DNA from: Oxalobacter sp. | Lineage (GTDB): Bacteria; Pseudomonadota; Gammaproteobacteria; Burkholderiales; Burkholderiaceae_D | Direction of reading: 5' to 3' | NCBI GenBank assembly: GCA_016291665.1 | Contig: JAEEYE010000012.1 | Span: 1-64,000, forward strand | Length of the DNA: 64,000 bases | Shown: positions 8,489-17,958 of the stretch, one piece after another | Numbering within the stretch: position 1 is the first letter of the stretch | Layout of the letters: every line of letters begins with the position of its first letter | Translations under genes and position numbers: made by a program | The notes under the pieces: model-generated | Databases searched by the model: none | Told to the model about the DNA's origin: nothing | Seen by the model: only the letters and a program-made list of their open reading frames with translations

Positions 8489-8971
8489 TCAGTCAACAAC
8501 CTGGTAGGGATCCTTAAAGCCGAGCCGGCCAAGGATTTTTGTTTCTAGCGCTTCCATTTCTTCGGCTTCTGTATTGTCGATATGGTCGTAACCCTGTGCA
8601 TGGAGTGTCCCATGGACGACCAAGTGCGCTGCATGTTCGATTACGGTTTTTTCTTGTTCAGCCGCTTCCTTTTCTAGGACATCAGTGCAAAGGACGATGT
8701 CGGCATAAGCGGTCTGTTGCGTATTTTGGGAACCGTCTGGTGTGAAATCATCCTCATAGGGGAATGTGAGGACGTTTGTCGCATAGTCTTTCCCGCGGTA
8801 GGTGCTGTTCAGTTCCTGTCCTTCGGTCGCATCGACAAACCGCAAAGTAATCTGAGCGGGCATCTCGAGGGCAGACTGTACCCAGCGCCGGAGCCGCCAG
8901 CGCGGCAGGATGTCTTTAAGCCGGCTGTCGGCATACTGTACAGAAAGCGATAGTTTTTGTTTTTCCATCAT
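8489..8971 (-). CDS. ybeY: Endoribonuclease YbeY, rRNA maturation factor
   Basis: The 160-residue protein carries the zinc-binding signature HGTLHAQGYDH at residues 120-130, with His120, His124 and His130 as metal ligands. The upstream segments LNSTYRGKDYATNVLTFPYE and YADIVLC are also family marks. YbeY acts in 16S rRNA 3'-end maturation and ribosome quality control. It lies nine bases after ybeZ in the conserved miaB-ybeZ-ybeY order. A run of Gs provides the ribosome-binding site. The corC and lnt genes that often follow are absent here; the operon ends at a hairpin. Confidence 0.94.
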   Translation of the reverse strand: MMEKQKLSLSVQYADSRLKDILPRWRLRRWVQSALEMPAQITLRFVDATEGQELNSTYRGKDYATNVLTFPYEDDFTPDGSQNTQQTAYADIVLCTDVLEKEAAEQEKTVIEHAAHLVVHGTLHAQGYDHIDNTEAEEMEALETKILGRLGFKDPYQVVD

Positions 8972-8980
8972 GACCCCCGC

Positions 8981-10048
8981 CTATTCGGTATCTGGATTGG
9001 GTTTGGCATCTGCATCACGCGTTATGCGCTTTGGGTTGCCTTTGTATTCCGCACTTTTTTCGCGAGCGTTTTCATAGGCGTCGACAATCCGGGCGACCAA
9101 TGGATGGCGCACGACATCGGCACTGGTGAAATGGGTAAAGGCAATCCCGCGGACGTCTTTTAAGATGCCCATTGCATCGACTAAGCCGCTCTTTTGGTTG
9201 TGCTGCAGGTCAATTTGGGTGACATCCCCGGTTACCACCGCACGGCTGCCAAAGCCGATACGGGTCAAGAACATCTTCATCTGTTCGGGTGTCGTGTTCT
9301 GTGCTTCGTCTAGGATGATGAACGCGTGGTTCAACGTCCGGCCACGCATGTAAGCGAGCGGAGCGATTTCAATCGTCTGTTTTTCAAAGCATTTCTGGAC
9401 ACGCTCAAACCCCAACAGGTCATAGAGGGCGTCGTAAAGTGGCCTCAGGTACGGATCGACTTTCTGTGCCAGATCCCCTGGCAGGAAACCCAGCCGCTCA
9501 CCGGCTTCAACTGCTGGGCGTGTCAGGATGATACGTTGCACCGCATCGCGTTCCATCGCATCAACTGCACAGGCAACGGCAAGGTATGTTTTACCGGTAC
9601 CCGCAGGGCCAATACCAAATGTGATGTCATGTTCTAGGATGGCTTTCAGATATCCGACCTGACGGGGTGTCCTGCCTTTTAGGTCTGAGCGCCTCGTCTT
9701 TAGGATAGGACTTGTCATTTCAGCCTGTACGAGTTCAGACGCTGCCATACCGGCTGCCAAGTGTTTGGTCATCGCACGGTGTTCAACCAGCGCGAGCTGG
9801 ATATCGTTTAGCTGGACGGGTTTCGTAGCAGCTGCATAAAAGTCTTCCAGGATTTGTTGGGCTGTGCTGGCGTTTTTACCCTTGATGATGAAACTGCCAC
9901 CACGGCGTGTGATGTCCACATCGAGTGCTGATGAAATCTGGCGCAGGTTTTCATCAAGTGGCCCCAAAAGGTTTAAGAGCCGCTCATTGTCAGGGGGCTC
10001 TGGTGTGTAATGGATCCGGTCGGGATTGTCTTGGAATGCGTTTGTCAC
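8981..10048 (-). CDS. ybeZ: PhoH-like ATPase YbeZ
   Basis: This 355-residue P-loop ATPase has a KH-like N-terminal region (about 30-75) and a PhoH domain. Walker A is GPAGTGKT at 147-154, Walker B is FIILDEAQN near 244, and LTRPAVEAGERLGFLPGDL is a strong PhoH signature. It is an RNA-helicase-like partner of YbeY. The start is a GTG preceded by AAAGGA at six bases, giving MTNAFQDN. The C-terminal tail is rich in Lys and Asp. It sits between miaB and ybeY on the same strand with short gaps. Confidence 0.93.
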   Translation of the reverse strand: MTNAFQDNPDRIHYTPEPPDNERLLNLLGPLDENLRQISSALDVDITRRGGSFIIKGKNASTAQQILEDFYAAATKPVQLNDIQLALVEHRAMTKHLAAGMAASELVQAEMTSPILKTRRSDLKGRTPRQVGYLKAILEHDITFGIGPAGTGKTYLAVACAVDAMERDAVQRIILTRPAVEAGERLGFLPGDLAQKVDPYLRPLYDALYDLLGFERVQKCFEKQTIEIAPLAYMRGRTLNHAFIILDEAQNTTPEQMKMFLTRIGFGSRAVVTGDVTQIDLQHNQKSGLVDAMGILKDVRGIAFTHFTSADVVRHPLVARIVDAYENAREKSAEYKGNPKRITRDADAKPNPDTE

Positions 10049-10075
10049 CGTTTTCCTTTCAGTGGTTGGTCGTGG

Positions 10076-11422
10076 CTAGCGTATGGTTCCGTCTGCAAAT
10101 TCCCCACGCAACGAAAAGTTTGCCGCTTCTGTAATCTTGACGTTCCTGATTTGGCCGATCAGGCTTTCCGGGTTTCCGGTTACGGGAATGTGGACAACCT
10201 TGTTGTTGTCGGTCTTACCCTGTACGGACTGGCTGTTTCGGTGGGATACCTGTTCAATCAGAACCGGCTGGATGGTGCCTACCATCATCTGGTTGTAGTG
10301 GCGCGTGTTTTCGTCAATCTTGGCCTGTAAGATGGCAAGCCGCTCTTTCCTCACATCCAAGGGTGTGTCAATCGGTAGCGACGCAGCCGGTGTGCCAGGG
10401 CGTGGGCTGTAGAGGAAGCTGAAACTGTTGTCAAAGCCGACGTCTTCAATCAATTGCATCAGCTTGTTGAAGTCGTCATCCGTCTCACCAGGGAATCCCA
10501 CGATAAAGTCACTTGAGACCAGAAGATCAGGGCGGATGGCTTTCAGACGCCTGATGATCGACTTGTACTCCAAGGCTGTATAGCCACGCTTCATGGCTGC
10601 CAGGATTTTGTCAGAGCCGTGCTGTGCCGGCAGGTAAAGGTGGCTCACGAGCTTAGGGATGCGTGAATAAGCGTCAATCAACCGGCTGTTGAATTCACGT
10701 GGGTGGCTCGTCACAAAGCGGATACGTTCAATCCCTGGGATTTCAGCGGCATATTCCAAAAGCATCGTGAAGTCAGCGGTTGAACCGTCGTCTAATGCAC
10801 CACGGTAAGCGTTGACGTTCTGTCCCAAGAGCGTGATTTCCCGGATACCCTGTTCGGCCGCTTCTGCGATTTCGGTTAAGACATCCTCAAAACGGCGGGA
10901 GACTTCGGCGCCCCGGGTGTAGGGGACGATGCAGTAGCTGCAGTACTTGCTGCAGCCTTCCATGATCGAGATGTAAGCCGTGACCCCTTCAATCCGGGCA
11001 GGGGGCAGGTAGTCGAATTTCTCGATTTCAGGGAAACTGATGTCCACCTGTGGTTCGCCGGTTTTCTCATAGGCATCAAGCATCTGGGGCAGGCGGTGCA
11101 TGGCCTGCGGCCCCATGACGACGTTCACATAGGGTGCCCGCTTGATGATGGCTTGGCCTTCCTGTGAGGCGACACATCCCGCCACGCCGATGATTACATC
11201 CGGTTTGCCTTTTTTGACACGCCTGAAGCGTCCCAGGTCGGAGAAGACTTTTTCTTGGGCCTTTTCACGGACGGAACAGGTGTTGAGCAGGATCAGGTCG
11301 GCGTCTTCTGGGCTGTCGGTCAAGACGTAACCACTTTCTGCCTCAAGCAGTGCGGCAATTTTCGATGAATCGTATTCGTTCATCTGGCAGCCGAATGTTT
11401 TGATGAATACTTTCTTGGGCAT
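10076..11422 (-). CDS. miaB: tRNA-2-methylthio-N6-dimethylallyladenosine synthase MiaB
   Basis: About 448 residues. The N-terminal UPF0004 domain carries the three cysteines of the auxiliary cluster (FGCQMN, NTCSVR and GCVAS). The radical SAM motif is [15 protein letters not shown], and a C-terminal TRAM domain follows (about 375-440). It adds a methylthio group to i6A37 in tRNAs reading UNN codons. The ATG at 11422 (MPKKVFIK) has AGGA nine bases upstream; a TTG nine codons earlier is not needed. It is the first gene of miaB-ybeZ-ybeY. The tnpB element ends only about 60 bases upstream, so its promoter may overlap the insertion's right end. Confidence 0.95.
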   Translation of the reverse strand: MPKKVFIKTFGCQMNEYDSSKIAALLEAESGYVLTDSPEDADLILLNTCSVREKAQEKVFSDLGRFRRVKKGKPDVIIGVAGCVASQEGQAIIKRAPYVNVVMGPQAMHRLPQMLDAYEKTGEPQVDISFPEIEKFDYLPPARIEGVTAYISIMEGCSKYCSYCIVPYTRGAEVSRRFEDVLTEIAEAAEQGIREITLLGQNVNAYRGALDDGSTADFTMLLEYAAEIPGIERIRFVTSHPREFNSRLIDAYSRIPKLVSHLYLPAQHGSDKILAAMKRGYTALEYKSIIRRLKAIRPDLLVSSDFIVGFPGETDDDFNKLMQLIEDVGFDNSFSFLYSPRPGTPAASLPIDTPLDVRKERLAILQAKIDENTRHYNQMMVGTIQPVLIEQVSHRNSQSVQGKTDNNKVVHIPVTGNPESLIGQIRNVKITEAANFSLRGEFADGTIR

Positions 11423-11474
11423 GGTGGCCTGTCCTAATAATGTCTTCAAATCCCAGAATTATACCCTTAGCGCC

Positions 11475-12827
11475 TTAGGCATTCTGTGAATTACCCACGC
11501 ATGGAAATGCGCGGGCTTCGCAGGGCCGTAGCCCTGCTTCTAATGGGAACCATGATCCCTTATGGTAATCACGGAATACCATGGGCGTATCCACGACACC
11601 CCCATCGACTCCGAGTAGCTCAATGAGCCATTCATTGCCGAGTTCTTTTCTCCCGATGTTCAGCGCGCCGTTGACATCGGCATTTATCAGCCTGCCCTTA
11701 GCGGTACGGTACAGTCCCCGCTTGATGCGCCTGCCGCTGTACTGCAATTTCCTGCCAGCTTTGTAGCTGTCTGGCAATGGGTCAAAATCCAGGGCGGAAG
11801 CCTTTGATGTATAGCTTTCTTCGTGCTCAATGACCTCTATCCCATGCCGCTCAGCCTTGTACCGCAACTGCTTAATGAAAACATTATGCGGGAGCGATAC
11901 AAAATTCTGGTTGCTCTGTTTCCCCATGTTGGACTTCTGCTTCCAGCCCGTACTGTGACCGACAACAATGGTGCCCAGCCCGTTGGCAATGCACCAGTTG
12001 ACCACGAAACGGCTGATTTTGTGCTGGCAGTCCCCAATCTGACGTTCCCGTTTGAAGCCTTTTGCCGCAAAGTGTGCGCCTTTCTTCTTGGAACGCAATA
12101 CCGCCATGTCCTTGTTGAATTTCTGGTTGATGGATTTCAATGCTCCGCCCTTGACCAGAACGGGTCTTACACCGGGTCTGGTCGCTATGATGGTTGCGAA
12201 GTTGTTCACCCCCAGGTCAATGAGACAGGAGTAATTACTGTTGGTTGGTTCTGTTTTTTCCGTTAATTCCTCCCTGTAAACCAGCTCGATGACAAAGGTG
12301 TTGCCCATAGGCTTGATCCTTACTTCACTGGCAATGACATCATTTTTCTTAGCGTTGAAAGGTTGGTTCTTGCAACACATGACAGGTAATGGAACAAAGC
12401 CAACTTCCTCCCATCCCGTGAGGTACAGCAACCCGTCCTTGATGGAAAAACCGTTGTAACCGACGATGAAATTACGGTATTTCTTGCAGTATCCAGGGAG
12501 CCGGGGTTCCCCTGTGTACTTCTCAGGATGCTTCTTGTAGTCCTTTGAACCTTTCAGGAACGATTTGAAGTCTTTGGCGATGACCTGCCCCTGACGCTGT
12601 GCGGACGCTGCGGAAGGCATGGCTCGGTAGTCCTTGGCGTAATGTTCCTTTAGATGGGTATCCAGTTCCGTTCGGGTTGGAAGACCTTTACCATCAAAGA
12701 AACGCTGGCGCAGATGGTAAGCAGCACAGTTGCCGAGCCGACGCGCAAGACCACACAGGATATGGCAGGCTTTACACCTGATTTTATCCTTTTGGCTGAT
12801 GATGATGCGTTCTACGCGGCCGCCCAT
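11475..12827 (-). CDS. tnpB: IS605-family TnpB, RNA-guided endonuclease
   Basis: About 450 residues. It belongs to the TnpB subgroup with a long N-terminal region (AYHLRQRFF, YRAMPSAASAQ, GEPRLPGY, NFIVGYNGFSIKDGLLYL). The RuvC-like catalytic residues are intact: Asp204 in LIDLGVNN, Glu336/337 in HEESYTSKAS and Asp384 in INADVNGALNI. The usual four-cysteine zinc ribbon between the last two motifs is missing and is replaced by GRRIKRGLYR, as in other members of this subgroup. No tnpA transposase is nearby, so mobility would depend on a partner in trans. The last 20 or so codons run through the right-end hairpins. The ATG at 12827 was preferred; a TTG four codons earlier is possible. Known members cut DNA under guidance of an RNA made from the element's right end. 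Confidence 0.9.
   Translation of the reverse strand: MGGRVERIIISQKDKIRCKACHILCGLARRLGNCAAYHLRQRFFDGKGLPTRTELDTHLKEHYAKDYRAMPSAASAQRQGQVIAKDFKSFLKGSKDYKKHPEKYTGEPRLPGYCKKYRNFIVGYNGFSIKDGLLYLTGWEEVGFVPLPVMCCKNQPFNAKKNDVIASEVRIKPMGNTFVIELVYREELTEKTEPTNSNYSCLIDLGVNNFATIIATRPGVRPVLVKGGALKSINQKFNKDMAVLRSKKKGAHFAAKGFKRERQIGDCQHKISRFVVNWCIANGLGTIVVGHSTGWKQKSNMGKQSNQNFVSLPHNVFIKQLRYKAERHGIEVIEHEESYTSKASALDFDPLPDSYKAGRKLQYSGRRIKRGLYRTAKGRLINADVNGALNIGRKELGNEWLIELLGVDGGVVDTPMVFRDYHKGSWFPLEAGLRPCEARAFPCVGNSQNA
11485..11620 (-). ncRNA. Candidate omega RNA (reRNA) scaffold at the tnpB right end
   Basis: On the minus strand, GCAGGGC (11531-11537) pairs with GCCCTGC (11520-11526) around the loop TACG. Next, CCCGCGCAT (11507-11515) pairs with ATGCGTGGG (11494-11502) around TTCC. 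This two-hairpin end, overlapping the last codons of tnpB and followed by TAATTCAC, is what is known for TnpB guide-RNA scaffolds. The guide would be read from DNA after the element end, that is toward miaB. The 5' boundary of the RNA is a guess. Confidence 0.5.
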
Positions 12828-12871
12828 GGCTGTTCTCAATCCCTGTTTTATGTCATCCTGTCACAGCGTAT

Positions 12872-12906
12872 ACCCTGTTTTTGTCTATGCAACTCCAAAA
12901 CAGGGT
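12872..12906. repeat. 10-bp inverted repeat upstream of tnpB
   Basis: ACCCTGTTTT at 12872-12881 and AAAACAGGGT at 12897-12906 form a perfect inverted repeat with a 15-base loop, about 45 bases upstream of tnpB. It could be an operator or a left-end structure of the element. Confidence 0.5.
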
Positions 12907-12935
12907 TTTGTTACAGACTTTTACAATTTTTTTTG

Positions 12936-12977
12936 CCGCCCTGTATCCCATCCTTGAAAGGACGGGAATTAGGGCGG
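12936..12977. repeat. Large dyad at the presumed left end of the tnpB element
   Basis: CCGCCCT (12936-12942) pairs with AGGGCGG (12971-12977), and nested inside, CCCATCCTT pairs with AAGGACGGG with one wobble. On the tnpB strand it is followed by an A-run, not a T-run, so it does not look like a terminator of the upstream gene. It is best read as the subterminal left-end hairpin expected for IS605 elements. Confidence 0.5.
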
Positions 12978-13087
12978 TCTTCTTAAAAAGTGCCGCAAGG
13001 ACGTGGTCTAAACCGCGCCCATACCATACGATTTTAGACTGCAAACAGGCATCCAAAGGCAACGGACCTGTGCAGAAACCGGGCTTT

Positions 13088-14548
13088 TTATTCTTCGTTT
13101 TCCTGTGGGCGGTGATGGCGGATCTTGCCAATCTTAAGTACCGCCTGTCCCATCATTACACCGGCTTTCTCAGGGGTTGGCGGCATGGCGGCATCCCATT
13201 CCTTTTTCGTCAGGCGCAGCCACCCGGGAATCACATCACGCTCCAGCTGGATCCGTTCATCCAAGATATCGGCAAAAAGGCAGGCTGCCCTGGCTGCGTG
13301 TGAGCGGGAAACCTTCGAGAGGCGGATAAAGGCATTCATCTGAAGGTGTACCCAGCTTTCCATCTCATCGGCTTCAAGGTCATCATCAATTACTGCTAAG
13401 TTCTTGGCGATTTCATGTAAGCCCGGCAGGATCTGGCTACACGATTCATAAAGCCGCCCGATTTCCAGCTCTTCTGAAGCGCCCTTATCGGCCTCACTCC
13501 GAACTGCCACGACGGTTTCCAACAGTTCCCGGATGGCATACGGCAGGCCAATCGCAGGCAGGCGCTGCCCTGGCCCAAAGTTCTGCCATCCCTCTGTTTC
13601 CCGGCGCAATTTTGAAGAGCGTATATCGAGTTCATCGGCGAGATGTTCCAAGTGTTCCACCGCAGCCGGGTATGCCATTACACCACCGAAGCCTGAGAAC
13701 TCTAAAGCCCAGCTGGAGAGCCAATCCATCAGGATGTCCTGGTTGGCTGGCCCAATACGGAACCAGTTGAGCATGATGTCCTGTAGACATTGGCCCGCCA
13801 AGAGTGCCGCCTGTTTTGCGCGCTCTGAGAGCACTTTGGCGGTCAGGTGATAAGGTGGCATCCCCCCTTCGCCCTCAGGGATAACCTGCCAGTCCTTGGC
13901 CACCATCCGTTGCCAATAGAGGTAGGTTTCCGAAGTCATCGCCAAAAGCGCATGGATACGGATACTGTCCTTAGGCTCGCGCTTCCCCTCACTGTCAGCC
14001 AAGAGCTTCTGGCACGCACCATGCCAAGCCTTCAGATGCTGCTGCAATTCAAGGTCTGTCTTTTCCAAATTGGCGTTCAATTCCTGGGTCACGGTTTCCA
14101 AGCGCTTCGTCGCCTGCTGGGCATAATGCGCCAAACGGCTCTGTAAGACATCCGCATCAGCAGGCAATGTGATGGACTGGAGTATATTTAAGGTCGCATC
14201 CACAGCCAATGGCATACCGGCTAAGGTTTCTGGGGAAAGCCCTGCAAAAGGATTGCCTGCTCCTTCTGGGACAGGAACCGCCTGCCAGCTAGAGCCTGAG
14301 GCCTGTTCTGCTTTCAGGCGTTTTTCCACCTGGGCATCGAGCCATTGCACCGCCTTGATCCTGTCGTCAGCATAACGCTCTGCCTCCCCTTCACGGTAGT
14401 CTGCCTGCCATTCTTCAAGCAGCTGCAAAATCAGGTCGTGGCGGCCAAGCCCCTGCCAGTTCATCGACAGTTCAACGAGCATCTGGCAAAGATGCGCCTG
14501 AAGGCGGGCAAGTTCCTGGGCTTTGGCATCAGATGGCATGGCACACAT
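13088..14548 (-). CDS. Protein of unknown function, mostly alpha-helical
   Basis: I do not recognise this 486-residue protein. It has no signal peptide or membrane segment. The composition is rich in Ala, Leu, Gln and Glu with long stretches typical of helices (for example around 155-190, with TKRLETVTQELNANLEKT). Trp is frequent (about 14), including WLSSWALEF. It ends in an acidic tail, QENEE. The ATG at 14548 has AAAGGA at six bases; earlier in-frame codons would add an unlikely hydrophobic extension. It reads alone on the minus strand between the tnpB element and a divergent secreted protein. It could be a cytoplasmic scaffold or regulatory protein, but no function is claimed. Confidence 0.6.
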   Translation of the reverse strand: MCAMPSDAKAQELARLQAHLCQMLVELSMNWQGLGRHDLILQLLEEWQADYREGEAERYADDRIKAVQWLDAQVEKRLKAEQASGSSWQAVPVPEGAGNPFAGLSPETLAGMPLAVDATLNILQSITLPADADVLQSRLAHYAQQATKRLETVTQELNANLEKTDLELQQHLKAWHGACQKLLADSEGKREPKDSIRIHALLAMTSETYLYWQRMVAKDWQVIPEGEGGMPPYHLTAKVLSERAKQAALLAGQCLQDIMLNWFRIGPANQDILMDWLSSWALEFSGFGGVMAYPAAVEHLEHLADELDIRSSKLRRETEGWQNFGPGQRLPAIGLPYAIRELLETVVAVRSEADKGASEELEIGRLYESCSQILPGLHEIAKNLAVIDDDLEADEMESWVHLQMNAFIRLSKVSRSHAARAACLFADILDERIQLERDVIPGWLRLTKKEWDAAMPPTPEKAGVMMGQAVLKIGKIRHHRPQENEE

Positions 14549-14763
14549 GGAAAATCCTTTCTGGGACAAAACGGCAATAACCATATTGTCGCCCAAACTA
14601 TGGATAATGCAAAAGAGAGGAGCCATACCGATTGGTGCAACCTACCCGGTTTTTTCCTGTTTTAGAATCAATGTCAGTACACTGCATACCATTGGCTCCC
14701 GTTCGCCCTATCGCTTACAATTAAAGGCAAGACCCGCCCTTTCACTGCGAAAAGGAGATTCCA

Positions 14764-15450
14764 ATGAAAAAGACCCTCGCCTTATTGCTTGGCCTGACCG
14801 CCTTTTCCTATGCGATGGCTGACGCCGTCAAACCGGTTGGCACCGCAATGTTTAAAAACAGTGTCAGGATTCCCGCTTATGCCGCTGTCTACCAAGACCC
14901 GATGGAAGGCAAGACAACAACTGGCGACGTATCCTGCAATGACCATACCTGTGATTTCGCGTTTTCCATCCCAGCCGAGCAGGCCGCTTCATTGAAACTT
15001 GTCAAATTGGGGCACCTTTCCTGGATCCTGGCTCCGAAAGACGCCACCGTTTCCCGAGCCGAAGTCGGTGCCAATGGGAGTGCCGTCCTGACCCTGAAAT
15101 CACCCAAAGCTGTCATCTCAGTTTATGATTCGGCTGCCTGTGTCGGTTGCGCCTACCTGCAGGCATCCCCTTACTTTGACAATGCAAAGCGCCTGGCCAC
15201 AGAAAACTTCCCTGACCTCGACCAAACCCCACCTAAGAAGGGACTCCAATCTGTCAGGAAAGACCACACGACAGCCTTTTACAGTTACCCGACAAACGGC
15301 AAAACCACCCATGGTCTCGCCAAGTTCTTTGACGGCAGTACAGGGAATGAGGATGTGACCTTCAACCAGATGGAGATCACCGTTGATGCGAAACACAAGA
15401 AGCTTGCCACCACTATTCTGAATTTCTATTACTACCAGAACAAGCAGTAA
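14764..15450 (+). CDS. Secreted protein of unknown function
   Basis: The 228-residue protein begins with a clear signal peptide, cleaved after about residue 19 (MKKTLALLLGLTAFSYAMA). Two close cysteine pairs, C-NDHT-C near 58-63 and C-VG-C near 125-128, suggest periplasmic disulfides or a metal site. Most of the rest looks like beta structure. It resembles DUF4850-type exported proteins in layout, but I am not sure of that. The ribosome-binding site AAAAGGAG lies seven bases before ATG. It converges with the UvrA-like gene, only 12 bases between stops, and there is no obvious operon partner. Confidence 0.65.
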   Translation: MKKTLALLLGLTAFSYAMADAVKPVGTAMFKNSVRIPAYAAVYQDPMEGKTTTGDVSCNDHTCDFAFSIPAEQAASLKLVKLGHLSWILAPKDATVSRAEVGANGSAVLTLKSPKAVISVYDSAACVGCAYLQASPYFDNAKRLATENFPDLDQTPPKKGLQSVRKDHTTAFYSYPTNGKTTHGLAKFFDGSTGNEDVTFNQMEITVDAKHKKLATTILNFYYYQNKQ

Positions 15451-15462
15451 TACGCGTATCGG

Positions 15463-17958
15463 TCACAAAAAACGCCCTGTCACGCTATCAGGATGACCGG
15501 CAATAACCTTGGGGGTGCCGGTTGCGACAATGGTACCCCCCTCTTCCCCGCCGCCAGGGCCCATATCCACAACATAATCGGCATTGTGGATGACATCCAA
15601 ATCATGCTCAATGACGATGACCGTCGCCCCATGGGCGATCAAGGTCTCAAAGACCTGCAAAAGGACACGCACATCCAGCGGATGCAATCCGATTGTCGGT
15701 TCATCAAAGACAAAGACTGTATCCGTCTGCGTCCGTCCCATTTCACTCGCCAGTTTCAGGCGCTGCGCTTCCCCACCGGATAAGCTTGGCGTCTCTTCCC
15801 CCAATGTCAGGTAAGAAAGTCCCAAATCATCCAGCACTTTCAACCGGTTATGGACGGTTTTCATCCCCTTACAGAAGCCTAAAGCCGAATGGATATCCAT
15901 CCCCATCAGTTCAGGCAGGGATTTCGACTGTCCTTCAGCATTGGTATAGCACACCCCATAAGCCTCCTTCGCATAGCGCGAGCCACGGCACTCAGGGCAT
16001 GGGATCTCCACGTCCGGCAAGAACTGCACATCCAGGCTGATTGTCCCTGTCCCATCACAGGCAGGACACCTGAGGTTCCCGGTGTTGTAGGAAAACGCCC
16101 CCGCCTTGAATCCCTCTGCCTTGGCATCCGGCGTCCTGGCATAGATTTTCCTAAGCTCATCGTGGACGTTGGCATAAGTTGCTACGGTCGAACGGACATT
16201 GATGCCAATAGGCGTCGCATCAATCAGTTTGACATGGCGGATACCCTCTGCCGTCACGGATTTCACATGATCAGGCAACGGTTTCCCCTGGATGGCTGCT
16301 TCTAGGCCTGGGATCAGGCTTTCCAACACCATCGTCGTCTTGCCAGAACCTGAAACACCTGTAACAACCGTCATGCGCCCCTTGGGAATTGTCACATCAA
16401 GCGGTTTGACTGTATGGATGGCTCCGGTTGCCATCGTAATACGTCCTTTATCGAACAAGGCTTCCGAGGGAACCACCGGCCGGATCAGTGTATCAGCACT
16501 GCCCGATAGGAAAGGGCCGATTTTCGACTGGCTGTTACGGCTGATGTCAGCAACTGTCCCTTCGGCCAGCACTTCACCCCCATAAGAACCTGCGCCTGGT
16601 CCCATTTCAACGAGCCAGTCGGCTTCCTTAAGGATCTGCGTATCATGGTCGACCAAGAGCACCGAATTGCCGTCCGCAACCAGGTCATGCATCACCTGGT
16701 TGAGCCCAATGATATTGGCAGGATGCAAGCCGATTGACGGTTCATCCAACACATAGAGCACACCTGTTGTCCGGTTGCGTACCGCCCGAGCCAACTGCAT
16801 CCGCTGACGCTCACCAGTTGAAAGCGTGGAAGCCGCGCGGTCCAATGTCAGGTATGAAAGGCCCAAGTCCATCAAGCGCTTAGCCACCGTCTGGAAAGAT
16901 TCTCCAATGCTCTGCGCCATCGGCCGCATCGCGCGGGGCAGGCTCGCAGGCACACCCGCCACCCAATCAATCGCATCCTTCAATGTCATCTGGCAAGCCT
17001 GGGCCAGCGAAATCCCCCTTAAACGGGGTGCGAGCGCCCGCTCTGACAGACGCGAACCATAGCAGTCCGGGCATACATCAGTGCGCAAAAATTTTGCCAC
17101 CCGCTTCATGCCTTTTTCATCCTTAACCTTGGCCAAGGCATTCTGGACGGTATAGATTGCATTGAAGTAAGTGAAGTCCATCTCACCTGCCGCCCCATTG
17201 GTCATGTTCTGATAGACCATATGCTGCTTGATTGGCGGTCCGTGGAAGACAATCTCACGCTCCTTAGCCGTCAATTCAGAAAAAGGCACATGTGTCCGTA
17301 CACCCAAATCGCGGGCGATATCCTTCATCAGTGACCACATCAGCGTCTGCCAAGGCAGCACCGCCCCCTCATCAATCGACAACGACTCATCAGGCACGAG
17401 CGTGGACTCATCCACGATATTGATGACACCAATCCCATCACAGCTCGGACATGCCCCCTGGCTGTTAAACGCCAGTTCCTCAGCCCCCGGCGCATAAAAG
17501 TGCGCCTGGCAGACGGGACAGACGAGCTCCTTTTCCGCGGCAACAGCCAACGTGGGTTCCAGGTAATGCCCATTAGGACAGCGGTGGTTGGACAAGCGGG
17601 AAAACATCAAACGCAGGCTGTTTAAGAGTTCCGTCCCTGTGCCGAAAGTGGAACGGATGCCCGGCACACCCGGCCGCTGGTGCAATGCCAAAGCCGCCGG
17701 CACATAGAGCACTTCATCGACATCGGCTTTGGCTGCCTGTGTCATGCGCCTGCGCGTGTAGGTGGACAGTGCTTCAAGGTAACGCCTGGAGCCTTCCGCA
17801 TAAAGGACGCCCAAGGCCAACGACGACTTACCCGAACCCGACACACCAGCAATACCCACGATTTTATTTAACGGGATATCTACATCGATGTTTTTGAGGT
17901 TATGTACCCGGGCACCCCGAATCAAGATTTTCTCAGGCGTCTTATGCTGTCTGGCCAT
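15463..17958 (-). CDS. UvrA-like ABC ATPase (excinuclease subunit A paralogue)
   Basis: About 831 residues, clearly shorter than housekeeping UvrA (about 940). It keeps both ABC halves: Walker [10 protein letters not shown] near residue 36 and GVSGSGKTT near 530, two signature motifs (LSTGERQRM and [11 protein letters not shown]) and two DEP motifs ([11 protein letters not shown] and [11 protein letters not shown]). Zinc clusters are visible: CPNGH, CPVC and CPSC in the first half, and CPACDGTG and CPECRGSR in the second. The shorter length fits class II UvrA paralogues, linked to drug or DNA-damage tolerance, which lack part of the UvrB-binding region; the class is inference. Start at 17958 has GGGGG upstream at six bases. 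It overlaps the GNAT gene upstream by 17 bases. Confidence 0.88.
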   Translation of the reverse strand: MARQHKTPEKILIRGARVHNLKNIDVDIPLNKIVGIAGVSGSGKSSLALGVLYAEGSRRYLEALSTYTRRRMTQAAKADVDEVLYVPAALALHQRPGVPGIRSTFGTGTELLNSLRLMFSRLSNHRCPNGHYLEPTLAVAAEKELVCPVCQAHFYAPGAEELAFNSQGACPSCDGIGVINIVDESTLVPDESLSIDEGAVLPWQTLMWSLMKDIARDLGVRTHVPFSELTAKEREIVFHGPPIKQHMVYQNMTNGAAGEMDFTYFNAIYTVQNALAKVKDEKGMKRVAKFLRTDVCPDCYGSRLSERALAPRLRGISLAQACQMTLKDAIDWVAGVPASLPRAMRPMAQSIGESFQTVAKRLMDLGLSYLTLDRAASTLSTGERQRMQLARAVRNRTTGVLYVLDEPSIGLHPANIIGLNQVMHDLVADGNSVLLVDHDTQILKEADWLVEMGPGAGSYGGEVLAEGTVADISRNSQSKIGPFLSGSADTLIRPVVPSEALFDKGRITMATGAIHTVKPLDVTIPKGRMTVVTGVSGSGKTTMVLESLIPGLEAAIQGKPLPDHVKSVTAEGIRHVKLIDATPIGINVRSTVATYANVHDELRKIYARTPDAKAEGFKAGAFSYNTGNLRCPACDGTGTISLDVQFLPDVEIPCPECRGSRYAKEAYGVCYTNAEGQSKSLPELMGMDIHSALGFCKGMKTVHNRLKVLDDLGLSYLTLGEETPSLSGGEAQRLKLASEMGRTQTDTVFVFDEPTIGLHPLDVRVLLQVFETLIAHGATVIVIEHDLDVIHNADYVVDMGPGGGEEGGTIVATGTPKVIAGHPDSVTGRFL

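Larger units (their letters stand above)
11485..12980 (-). mobile_element. IS200/IS605-type element carrying tnpB only
   Basis: The right end is marked by two stacked hairpins and the motif TAATTCAC just past tnpB's last codons. The left side shows a large dyad at 12936-12977 beyond the tnpB promoter region. The exact cleavage sites cannot be fixed without an empty-site comparison. No terminal inverted repeats or target duplication are expected for this family. It lies between miaB and a gene of unknown function, both on the same strand. Confidence 0.65.

Noticed and set aside
12853-13131. Small open frame on the minus strand at the tnpB left end
   Set aside because: It crosses the terminal dyads and ends of the element and has no plausible start signal or domain.
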